Source: Heligmosomoides polygyrus polygyrus
Taxonomy: Eukaryota > Nematoda > Chromadorea > Rhabditida > Heligmosomidae
Reading direction: 5' to 3'
NCBI GenBank assembly: GCA_947396885.1
Contig: OX377202.1
Span: forward strand, 7,626,001 to 7,690,000
Length of the DNA: 64,000 nucleotides
Under the pieces are notes generated by a model. That model was given only the letters and a program-made list of their open reading frames with translations. It searched no databases and was not told the origin of the DNA. Positions 54,785-64,000 of the stretch are shown one piece after another. Numbering within the stretch: the first letter of the stretch is position 1; each line of letters opens with the position of its first letter. A program made the translations under genes and the position numbers.

Positions 54785-57174
54785 TTACCTACTTACTTAC
54801 TTTGATACTTTGATGGTAGTTTTGTCGGCTGGAGGTCTTCTCAGCGGGGACCACAACTCTTCCAGACCGCTTGATCTCTGGCTGCTTGCATCCAGTGAGG
54901 CAGACTCCGCTCTCTGAAAGATCTTGAGAATGAGTCTGCCCATCGCGTTGGCGGTCGTCCCAGTGGTCTCTTATGGTCTCTCGGGAGCCATTCTGTGACA
55001 CGGAGACTCCATCTATCGTCCTTTCGTCGAAGCAGGTGTCCGGCACAGCGATATTTGGACTTCTTCATGTACTGCAGCGGGTCTGCTAATTGCGACTTCT
55101 CCCGTAGCTCCGAGCTTCATAGGCCTTCTTGCCATTGCTGACGAAGGCTTGTCCTCAGAAGACATCTCTCCAGTGCACGATGCGTAGTTTGCATCGCTCT
55201 GGCGATTGTCTTGTTGTCGGGCCAGGTCGTCACGTCACGTAAAACATCGCAGGCAGTACAGAGGCGTTGAATATCAAGGTCCTGAGGCGGGGATCCTTGA
55301 CCTGATTGGTGGCTTCGCGAATCGAACTGAAGACTGCCCATGCTGCGCGTCCCCTGCGGGCGATTTCAGGAGCGAGGTCGTTATCCATGTTCAGCTCTCT
55401 TCCCAGATAGACGTAGGAGTCGACCTGTTGTAGACCGACTCCATTTAATCTTACGAGTCCCGTGTCACACCACTGGTTGACCATAAATTGTGTTTTGGAC
55501 ATATTCATGTCCAATCCAATCTTCATACCTGCCACATTGAGCTCGTTCAGCATTTCCTCGACTTTTGCCGTGCTGGTAGAAATGAGAACAATATCATCGG
55601 CGAAGCGAAGGTTGCTGATTCGTTTACCGTCGACAAGGTAGCCTTTATTGTCCCAGTTCAAGTTTTTCATGGCATCCTGGAGTGCCGCTGTGAATAGCTT
55701 GGGAGAAATCGTTTCTCCCTGCCGTACTCCTTTCCCGATAGGAATTTTAAGCTTTCGGTCGAACAGCTGGATGGTAGTCGATGTGTTCGAGAAGCATTCG
55801 TCGAGAAGTCGGATGTAGGGCGATGGTATACCAGCGTGCACAAGGGCGTTCAGAATGGCGTTGATTTCCACAGAGTCGAACGCTTTCCGGTAATCCACAA
55901 AGACAAGGGCAAGTGGGAGGTGGTATTCGCGGCTCCTCTCGATGAGTTGTGAGAAAGTCTGAATATGGTCCATGCAGGAGAAATCCTTGCGAAACCCTGC
56001 TTGCTCCACTGGCTGATATTCACCCAAGCAACGCTCCATGCGGTTAAGCAGTATCTTGGTGAAGATCTTGTACATAACCGAGAGAAGACTGATGGGTCGA
56101 TAGTTGTTGATATCCTCCTGCTGACCTTTTTTGAAGATCAAAACTGTTTTCGACTCCTTCCATGAGTCCGGAATCCTACCATGTCGAAGGTAGTGGTCGA
56201 AGTGCTTGGCAAGAAGTGAGCAGAGGGCAATGCCACCCGCACGAAGGAGATCAGCAGAAATGCCGTCCGGTCCGGGAGCAGTGCCCGGCTTCATCCTTCT
56301 GATGGCATGAGCAACTTCTGATTCCAGAATGGGAGGTACTTCCTCAGCTGGTGGCATCAAGCATTTCGGGACAGTGATGGAAGAACGGAACAGATCTGTG
56401 TAGAATTCCTGAACGATGACCTCCATCGCTCTTCGTGACGTTTGCGTTGTTCTATTCTTATCCAAAATGGCTGACATTATTGCCTTCGATCTCGTTTGCA
56501 GCGCTTTATGCTTGAACCTTTCCCAGCGGCTTCTAACAGCTTCAATCTTCCGTAGGCTTGAACGGACTCTTTCACTGCAATTCGACAGGCTTTCGAGATG
56601 GCGACTTTTTTAAGATGGGAAGCTTTAGGATACAGTTTAACAGCTCTTCTTTGCTCCAGGAGTTTTATCGCATGTGCGTTGAGTCTTTGAGCAGATGGTA
56701 ATGTGGCTCCGCAAGAGCTGCTAGCACATTTCAACAGTCCTTTGGAGAGAAGGTCGTAGTCTTCCGATGGACCTTCAAGAAGATTACAATTATACGACTT
56801 TATTGCATATTCCAACTCCTCAGACTTGAATGTGGGGATCCTCACCGGTGCCGGTTTATGAGTCTCACGCTTGAACATCCTCTTTTTAAGAGTCAGCTTC
56901 GCACGGACAAGACGGTGATCCGAGCCGGTGTCAAATAAAGGCAGCACGGAGACGTCGAGCAGACTCCAGCGTCTGTTTGTAAGAACATGGTCGATCTCAA
57001 ACAATGAACCAGGCAATGAACTCACAACGATCTCAATTTATCCAATTTCAAACTGGAGTTCCCACATTCACAAATGGATTGAAAAACACTCAAACTGAAC
57101 ATATGTCATGTATGTGGTCTGACTTAATCTACAGTATTTATTTTGTTTATTATTTATGGCACACATTTTGTGTA

Positions 57175-57206
<32 letters not shown>

Positions 57207-57604
57207 ATCTCCGTACGTGTTTCTCCATTTGGGCTTTCCCAGGTCCATCGTCGGTTTGGAGGCTTCTTAAACATAGAATTTCCATGGTAGAGGCGGCACG
57301 CGGATAGGAAGTCTATAAGGCGCTCTCCGTTTTCGTTCCTTGAGGAAGTTCCATGTGGTCCTAGCCTCCATTCGCCGTGATCATTCGTACCGACGATAGC
57401 GTTAAAGTCGCCATCGACAACTTTGTAGTAGCTCTTCTCGTCGTTTACAGTCCTTTCGAACAGCTTGTAGAATTCCTCCTTTTCTTCATCTGTGGCCGCA
57501 GATGTTGAAGCATATCAATTTATGATGGAGATGGTTCCTTGATCTTTGGTTTCCAGACGAAGAACAGCTACTCGCGGACTGATGATCTTGTAAGAGTCTA
57601 CTAG
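54785..57604 (-). pseudogene. RTE LINE (family B), 5-prime truncated, second copy
   Basis: Collinear with 16094-18690. A long minus-strand RT frame (55230-56477, about 415 codons) holds AIRRMKPGTAPGPDGISADL, NNYRPISLLSVMYKIF, VFVDYRKAFDSVE, GVRQGETISPKLF and an intact NLRFADDIVLIS box. The endonuclease C-terminal half is at 56477-57600, with IDHVLTNRRW and GSDHRLVRAKL. The N-terminal endonuclease is missing because the element stops near 57604. A 208-bp insertion splits the endonuclease, and there are further frameshifts. The 3-prime tail is TACT-rich. Confidence 0.9.
56999..57206 (+). mobile_element. 208-bp insertion with AAAT tail
   Basis: The insertion interrupts the family B endonuclease between two copies of ATCTC (56994-56998 and 57207-57211). 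The 16-19 kb copy lacks it. The right end is an AAAT repeat, so it looks like a small retroposed element, but I see no tRNA-like head. Confidence 0.75.
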
Positions 57605-57739
57605 TAGTAGACTCAAAACAATCAGCCTTAACAAAATATAGATTAGGAGTTTGAGTAGCAGGAAGTAGTAGGGGTGCTCCGTGACGAACAAAGGAAATCA
57701 TGGATTCAGAACTTACCCACTACCGCGCAAGACGTCGAA

Positions 57740-58310
57740 TACGACGGTGGCGTGACATGGTTCTGAACACATTGAGGCAATGTCACTCCCCGACCTCGGA
57801 CGAGTTGTCTGCCGGGAACACGTATATGGCAAGGGTGTTACAACAAACCATGAAGCCACTTTGGTTGTCGGGAAGCTTGACGATTTCGCGAGTTCGTTTA
57901 TCGAAGAATCGCTCGAAGATGTTCATGTTGTGCGAAAGCAAGAAAATCGTACGGTAATTTGAGCAGTCTGCAAAGCTGCAATTCTTCTTCCGATTATGGA
58001 TCGTCGTAATTTCCTGCCGTCTAACAGGCAGTAACCATCAGGCATGTTCTTTGTTACAACCTTGTTGAAAAACTTAGCCAACCACTCAGAGCACAGGGGC
58101 ATTAGGACTTCGACCTCCCTACATCAGCTGACAAGTCATCTAGACCTGTCGCCTTGTCAGTTCTCATCTTCCCCAGAGCCGCTTTAAACTTCGTAACCGT
58201 AGATAGGAGCCACAAAGGAACTTCCGGATGAAGCAACCCTTCAGCCGAGATTTTAGTAGCGCAATGTCGGCAAAGCCGTCCTCTTTTGATTCCATCCTTT
58301 GTCTTCATGG
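57740..58310 (-). pseudogene. RTE LINE relic, RT fragment
   Basis: Minus-strand pieces read KFKAALGKMRTDKATGLDDL, then a WLAKFF-like segment, then NYRTIFLLSHNMNIFERFF and KLPDNQSGF. This is the region of an RTE reverse transcriptase from before the fingers to the DNQCGF block. It resembles family C (AALKKMRPGKATGPDD) and includes part of what family C has lost. Frameshifted. Its end coincides with the outer edge of the palindrome. Confidence 0.75.
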
Positions 58311-58320
58311 AGCATCGCGA

Positions 58321-60711
58321 TCATGTATCAGTTTTTCGATCCACTTCTTTTGAGGCTTTAATTTGATTAAAACGCTACTAAAATTAGAACGAACGGTTGT
58401 TTCAACAGTCTCGGGATTACTGCTTCTTTCCTTGGCGTTTGCACCCACAGTTGTTTGTTTTATGATGGCTCTTTTGCTAGCTATGAAAGGATGTTATATT
58501 CTGGAGCAGTATACGTTCTCTCTATGCTATTCTACTATACTATGCGTTCTGGTGTACGGTATGTTGAGCCTGGCATATTTTTCAGCGTTGCGAGCATTTT
58601 CTCCCCTCCTTGCGGGCATTTTCTAAAAATTTAAAAATTCACACGTTTAGAGGGGCATGCTCTTGTCTTTCGGGTCAGTTGCAAGTTCTGTGCCACTTTT
58701 TCTTCAGCTTAAAATTGGTTGCCAAAGTGTTGCCACTGCCAGGTGAAACGTTGCACTGATGTTGCTTTCTTCTTTATTGCATAGTTGCCTTGTTCGTTTT
58801 CTTTATTCTAGCGTATTGTGCACGTTTATTTAACGTATAAATAATAAATAAATAAATAAATAAATAAATAAAATTTCTCCGTACGCAACGCACATGGTGG
58901 GATTAGGGCATTTTCTTCGTAGGCGAGTGTGTGGGGGCCAAAGATTCCAATTTCAAGCAAGGCAACTGCGCTTGATAGAATGCATCTGCATCTATATATC
59001 ACATGATATATCACTCTTTAATATTTTAACACGGCATTTGGATGCGTACGGCGGTTGTAATGGAGGACAATGAAATTCCTACATATTAGATATCTTCAGG
59101 ATCAACCCTAGTCGGGGGAGAGCCACAAAACCAAAAAGTATGTAAAAATGAAACGAGACTTACCGACGGCTACTAGGGAGCGGGGTGGGACTTGAAAAAC
59201 AAAAAACGAGCGAATAAATAACAAAATTAAATCGCCGCGGTTTTACAACCGCCTTGAGGGACAAAGAGCGACGGAGTGAAGGCATGCCGCGTGTCGACCG
59301 CCGCCTGACATGTTATAATCAGGATCTAACATGGTGAGAAGGGGAAATAACTTCGCTTACTTATAACCTGCGGAAAAGGCAAATGCAATTTTTTCGTTTT
59401 TTTCGCTAATTTCCTAGTTTAGGTCCTATATTGTTCTGTAGGAGCTGCTCGGTAAGTCTCAAGTGGATTTGTTACATACATTTTAGTTATGTGCCTCCCT
59501 CCCCGACTATGACAGATCTGATTTTCGTATTTTTCTTCCTTCTGCGATTTTTTTACGACTTGACTTCTCACCTGGGGCAATCCTCCGTTGACTGGTTGAT
59601 TGGGGTCCGAGTTGTTGTAATACGGACACAAACCAAACTTCCTCTCATAAAAGATCACCATTTTGTCTCCAACGAACGCTTGGTCGAAAATTGAAAGCTT
59701 TAAGGTTTATCGAAGATGAACACTACGGAAATGTCATATGGCGTCACCTTTGTTATGTAGAATATCAAATTTTCCCAATGGCACCCTACTCCGCCTTTTT
59801 TACTAGGGGCACTTGTAACGTTCCAGAATGCGTCAAAGAAATTGAGCTAACAGCCATTATGCACTTTTTCTTTAGAATTTGATGAAGACACACTCCTACC
59901 TCATAGGCGCCGTTAGTAAAACGAAGCCTGATGATTGAGGCAAGGGCGAGTTGTGAAACGAGAGCATATGTTCGTGACATTGGAGGGAATGTTCATGCAG
60001 CGGTGCAGGATGGAGCTAACTTGTTTACATGAGATACATAGCCCATTCTATTTACACCAGTGCACTTCAAGTGCTTTCAGCAGCCGGAGCGCTAAATAAG
60101 TTTTTCTCTTACAGTATTATTATTAACCTTACGTGGTTAAAATCCGTGCTAAGAACAGTGCAATCAGAAATGGTATAAAATGACATTGGCTAGCGTTTTA
60201 AGCTAATGTAGGATAATTAGAAGAAATGCGCAATAACAAACATTCAGAAATAAGTGAAGACCGAAAGAGAGGAGAAGCCAAGCTGGGCTCTGCCACAAGA
60301 GCCAAGCCTGGTTTCTCTCTTTTTCTCTTTCTTGTTATATCCTAGGAATATTTGTGAATCGACTTTATTGATGTTTTTGTTCGATTTTCTTCTCAAATTC
60401 GCAAATTATGGTGACAAATCAATGATGGGTTCTCGTAATCAAAAGAATGATTGAAAAATGATTTTCATAGTAACTAACAAGACAGGAAATTTTCCCATTA
60501 GTGAAACACAATAAGCCTCCTAGACGAGAATTAATGCAAAAACTCTAGAAGAAACATGAATTGAACACTTAAATGAAACAACCTAGGCTCTGAGTAATTA
60601 TGATAATATGATTATGACAATCATTCAACAGGAACACTTCCTATCATTGGAATACCTCAAACACATGTTTTTCGCAGCTGGAGCCAGCGCGTATGGACTC
60701 TCCTTTCTTGT
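58321..60711. repeat. Large inverted repeat, left arm
   Basis: Matches 61080-63598 in reverse complement with small indels. Anchors: 58321 pairs with 63598, 59572-59678 with 62277-62383 (exon 3), 59900-59980 with 61974-62054 (exon 1), and about 60648 with 61142. The right arm has roughly 165 bp more between the last two anchors. AAAT microsatellites and a 58363-58626 open frame also lie in the arm. Confidence 0.93.
59572..59980 (-). pseudogene. Second hyaluronidase, left-arm copy, first three exons, broken
   Basis: Exon 1 is 59900-59980 (signal-like MSRTYALVSQLALAS). Exon 2 is 59748-59831 and exon 3 is 59572-59678 (GDKMVIFYERKFG through NQPVNGGLPQ). Relative to the right-arm copy, the exon 2 acceptor AG has become AC (GAGGCAT to GACGCAT). 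Exon 2 also has a 1-nt deletion (84 against 85 nt), and the WNVPS motif has become WNVTS. Exon 3 is still open and identical in protein. No catalytic exon is present, because the arm ends 1.2 kb later at an RTE relic. Confidence 0.85.
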
Positions 60712-61079
60712 TGGCAATATTCCTTCCCAGGCTACTGCTCAGTTTTTTATAGCAACGTGTGCAGTTCTTTTGGACTTTTCTTGAGTCTACCGTAACATTT
60801 TCTGAGACTCTGTTTTTTTTTGTTTTTCCCACGAGTATCCAAACAAAGAGTGGGCGCAAACGCGCGTCAAAAAAGCAGTCGGCCTTCGCGCGTACTGGGC
60901 GCGAAAACGCTCTCTTCGTGAATGTGGTAATGGAAGATCATGTCCTCCACCTGAACGGCTTCATAGAGCCATAGTCTGGTGAACCAATGCTGCTGTTCAT
61001 TAAAATAAATAGTTGCGAAGAAATATTCTCCAGCGCAAAAACTGGAAACTTTTGTGTTGAGATTTGATATTTTTCGAGA
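60712..61079. other. Spacer between palindrome arms
   Basis: About 370 bp of unique sequence between the arms, with CGCGCGTC and GCGCGAAAAC motifs and no recognised coding content. It lies between the two divergent hyaluronidase 5-prime ends. Confidence 0.7.
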
Positions 61080-63598
61080 AAAGGTGAGTCCATACGCGCT
61101 GCTCCAGCTGCGAAAAACCTGTTTGTTTGAGGTATTCCAATGATAGGAAGTGTTCCTGTTGAATGATTGTTATAATCGAATTGCCATAATTACTCAGAGC
61201 CTAGGTTGTTTTATTTAAGTGTTCAATTCATGTTTCTTCCAGAGTTTTTACATTAATTCTGGTCTAGAAGGCTTATTGTGTTTCACTAATGGGAAAAGTT
61301 CCTGTCTTGTTAGTCACTATAAAAATCATTTTTCAATCATTCCTCTGACTACGAAAACCCATCATTGATTTGTCACCACAATTCGCGAATTTGAGAAGAA
61401 AATCTAACAAAAACTTCAATTAAGAAAGTTATTCTCGAAACTGCGCTGTCCACTCAATTTTTTATTAATAGAGCAGGTTCGGATTAGAAGAAACTTGATA
61501 AAACCACATATGTTATTCCATGCAAGCTAAAACCACTAATTGGGAATGCAAGTCGATTCATAAATAACTCTAGGATATAACAAGAAAGAGAAAAGAGGGA
61601 AACCAGGCTTGGCTCTTGTGGCAGTTTCTCCTCCTTTTCGTTCTTCATTTATTTCTAGATGTTTGTTATTGCATATTTCTTCTAATTATCCTACTTTAGC
61701 TTAGAACGCTAGCCAATGGTATTTTATACCATTTCTGATTGCACTGTTCTTAGCACGGATTTTAACCACGTAATAATAATAATGTTTGATGAATTTAGAT
61801 ACCAGGCGTATTTTCGTGACACTTCAACATGCACTAGTACTGTAAGAGAAAAACTTATTTAGCGCTCCGGCTGCTGAAAGCACTTGAAGTGCACTGGTGA
61901 AAATAGAATGGGCTATTTATCTCATGTAAACAAGTTAGCTCCATCCGGCACCGCTGCATGAACAGTCTCTCCAATGTCACGAGCATATGCTCTCGTTTCA
62001 CAACTCGCCCTTGCCTCAATCATCAGGCTTCGTTTTACTAACGGCGCCTATGAGGTAGGAGTGTGTCTTCATCAAATTCTAAAGAAAAAGTGCATAATGG
62101 CTGTTAGATCAATTTATTTGAGGCATACTGGAACGTGCCAAGTGCCCCATGTAAAAAAAGCGGAGTTGATGTGCCGTTGGGAAAATTTAAAATTCTACAT
62201 AACAAAGGTGACGCCATATGACATTTCCGTAGTGTTCATCTTCGATAAACCTTAAAGCTTTCAATTTTCGACCAAGCGTTCGTTGGAGACAAAATGGTGA
62301 TCTTTTATGAGAGGAAGTTTGGTTTGTGTCCGTATTACAACAACTCGGACCCCAATCAACCAGTCAACGGAGGATTGCCCCAGGTGAGAAGTCAAGTCGT
62401 AAAAAATCGCAGAAGAAAGAAAAATACGAAAATCAGATCTGTCCTAGTCGGGGAGGGGGCACACAACTAAAATGTATGTAACAAATCCACTTGAGACTTA
62501 CCGAGCAGCTCCTGGAGAACAATATAGGACACAAACTAGGAAATTAGCGAAAAAAAACGAAAAAATTGCATTTGTCTTTTCCGCGGTTATAAGTATGTGA
62601 AGCTATTTCTCCTTCTCACCATGTTAGATCCTGGTTATAACAGGCGGCGGTCGACACGCGGCATGCCTCCATTCCGTCGCTCTTTGTCCGTCAAGACGGT
62701 TGTAAAACCGCGGCGATTTAATTTTGTTGTTTATCTGCTCGTTTTTTGTATTTTAAGTCCGACCCCGCTCTTTAGTAGCCGTCGGTAAGTCTCATTTCAT
62801 TTTTACATACTTTTTAGTTATGTGGCTCTCCCCCGACGGCGGCTGTGGTACACATCCAAAAGCCGTGTTAAAATATTAAAGAGTGATATATCATGTGATA
62901 TATAGATGCGGGTGCATTCTATCAAGCGCAGTTGCTTTGCTTGAAATTGGAATCTTAGGCCCCAGACACTCGCCTACGGAGAAAATGCCCTAATCCCACC
63001 GTGTGCGTTGCGTGCGGAGAAAATTTATTTATTTATTTATTTATACGTCAAATAAACGTGCACAATACGCTAGAATAAAGAAAACGAACAAGGCAACCAT
63101 GCAATAAAAAAGAAAACAACACCAGTGCAACGTTTTACCCTGCAGTGGCTACACTTTGGCACTTTAAGCTAAAGAAAAAAAGTGGCACAGAACTTGCAAT
63201 TGACCCAAAAGACAAGAGCATACCCCTCTAAACGTGTGAATTTTTAGATTTATAAAAAATGCCCGCAAAGATGGGAGAAAATGCCCGCAACGCTGAAAGA
63301 ATATGCCAGGCTCAACATACCGTACACCAGAACGTATAGTATAGTCGTACAGCGTAGAGAGAACGTATACTGCTCCAGAATATAACATCATGTCAAAACT
63401 AGCAAAAGAGCAATCGTAAAACAAGCAACTGTGGGGTCAAACACCAAGGAAGGAAACAAACTCGGAATAATTTCAAGACCGTTGAAACAACCGTTCATTT
63501 GAAGAGTCTTGACCAGATGCATCGCTAATCTAATTTCAGTAGCGCTTCAACCAAATTAAAGCCTCAATAAGAAGTGGATCGAAAAAATTGATACATGA
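61080..63598. repeat. Large inverted repeat, right arm
   Basis: Reverse complement of 58321-60711. It contains two stretches absent from the left arm (about 61400-61540 and 61785-61840). The TTTA tract at 63027-63044 is the mirror of the AAAT tract at 58843-58871. Confidence 0.93.
61974..62383 (+). CDS. Second hyaluronidase (GH56), first three exons, partial
   Basis: Exon 1 (61974-62054) is a 27-codon signal-like start. Exon 2 (62123-62207, 85 nt) reads AYWNVPSAPCKKSGVDVPLG. Exon 3 (62277-62383) has GDKMVIFYERKFG and NQPVNGGLPQ. The two introns are 68 and 69 nt, GT-AG, in the same phases as the complete gene at 32-53 kb, and exon 2 has the same length. Protein similarity to that gene is moderate, so this is a paralogue, not a recent copy. 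No exon with the catalytic DxE pair is visible before the window ends, so it could be an intact gene running off the edge or a 5-prime fragment. Confidence 0.85.
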
Positions 63599-64000
63599 TA
63601 AATGCTCTTTCAAAATGGGAGAGCTCGATGAATTTGTGTTAAGGTATTGCACCGTAAGTTCTGTTTCATATGATGGCAACTGAAAGACCGTCCCTTAAAG
63701 CTTTTTTGTAAAGCCTATTATGGTGCAATCAACCACGTATTCTCATATTTAAATCCTTGTGCCACCCGTGTTCTGAAGGAATAAATGCCTTAAGTGCAAA
63801 GGTGTCGAAATATCTATCTAATGTAATGAACGTAGGCATCTATTCGGGATCAACTCTCGACGGTCTTAGAATGTTGTAACAGTGACAGCCGTTGTTTCAT
63901 CCCACTGGCTGAAGGATATAAAAACACCTCTACGAATGCTGCAGGGTTCGCCCTAGTCTGATCGCTGGCCGTGTGGTTTCGGCTCCGGCGCTTCCCCGCC
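63599..64000. other. Window end, no feature
   Basis: Sequence beyond the palindrome. No hyaluronidase exon 4 or transposon motif was recognised. Confidence 0.5.

Noticed and set aside
58363..58626. 87-codon hydrophobic frame that looks like a membrane protein
   Set aside because: It lies in a palindrome arm, and the mirror copy is broken by frameshifts. There is no family resemblance, so it is probably non-coding intron sequence of the hyaluronidase paralogue.
1..64000. CRISPR arrays, bacterial operons, ribosome binding sites, rRNA or functional tRNA genes
   Set aside because: None seen. Introns, LINEs and SINEs show a eukaryotic chromosome. The only tRNA-like sequences are SINE heads.

Overview
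The window looks like chromosomal DNA from a clade V parasitic nematode, most likely a hookworm or close strongylid (inference). It is AT-rich and gene-poor. It has short nematode-type introns with TTTCAG-like acceptors beside long introns full of repeats. Its transposon set is RTE and CR1-like LINEs, a Penelope-like element, mariner, hAT and Tc1-type DNA elements, MITEs, and a tRNA-derived SINE. The intact mariner transposase closely resembles the Hsmar1/bandit type known from hookworms (recalled, not searched).

Layout. From 1 to 32 kb I see almost only transposons and unassigned DNA. There is a dead mariner (4.5-5.8 kb), a non-autonomous hAT element with an 8-bp target duplication (5.8-7.2 kb), several SINEs, CR1 and RTE relics, and a 2,521-bp tandem duplication bounded by GAA tracts (20.5-25.5 kb). 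A CR1 relic (26.1-27.7 kb) and a Penelope-like element (27.8-30.2 kb) follow. From 32.08 to 52.77 kb one host gene on the + strand can be assembled exon by exon: a secreted GH56 hyaluronidase of 11 exons and 408 residues. Its introns hold a Tc1-like element containing a LINE, MITEs, a CR1 relic, a fold-back repeat, an intact mariner, and a three-level nest in which a MITE contains a SINE that contains an RTE. From 53 to 58.3 kb there are more SINEs and a second copy of the 16-19 kb RTE. From 58.3 to 63.6 kb there is a large imperfect palindrome. Each arm carries the first three exons of a second, divergent hyaluronidase gene, arranged head to head. The left copy is broken and the right copy is open as far as it is visible.

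How the parts relate. The host content is a hyaluronidase locus: one full gene plus two 5-prime fragments of a paralogue. Hyaluronidases degrade hyaluronan or chondroitin, and in tissue-invading worms they are linked to migration through host tissue (established for the family; the role here is inferred). The rest is layered transposon history. Target-site duplications allow several insertions to be ordered. Small and large fold-back duplications suggest repeated template switching or inverted duplication in this region.
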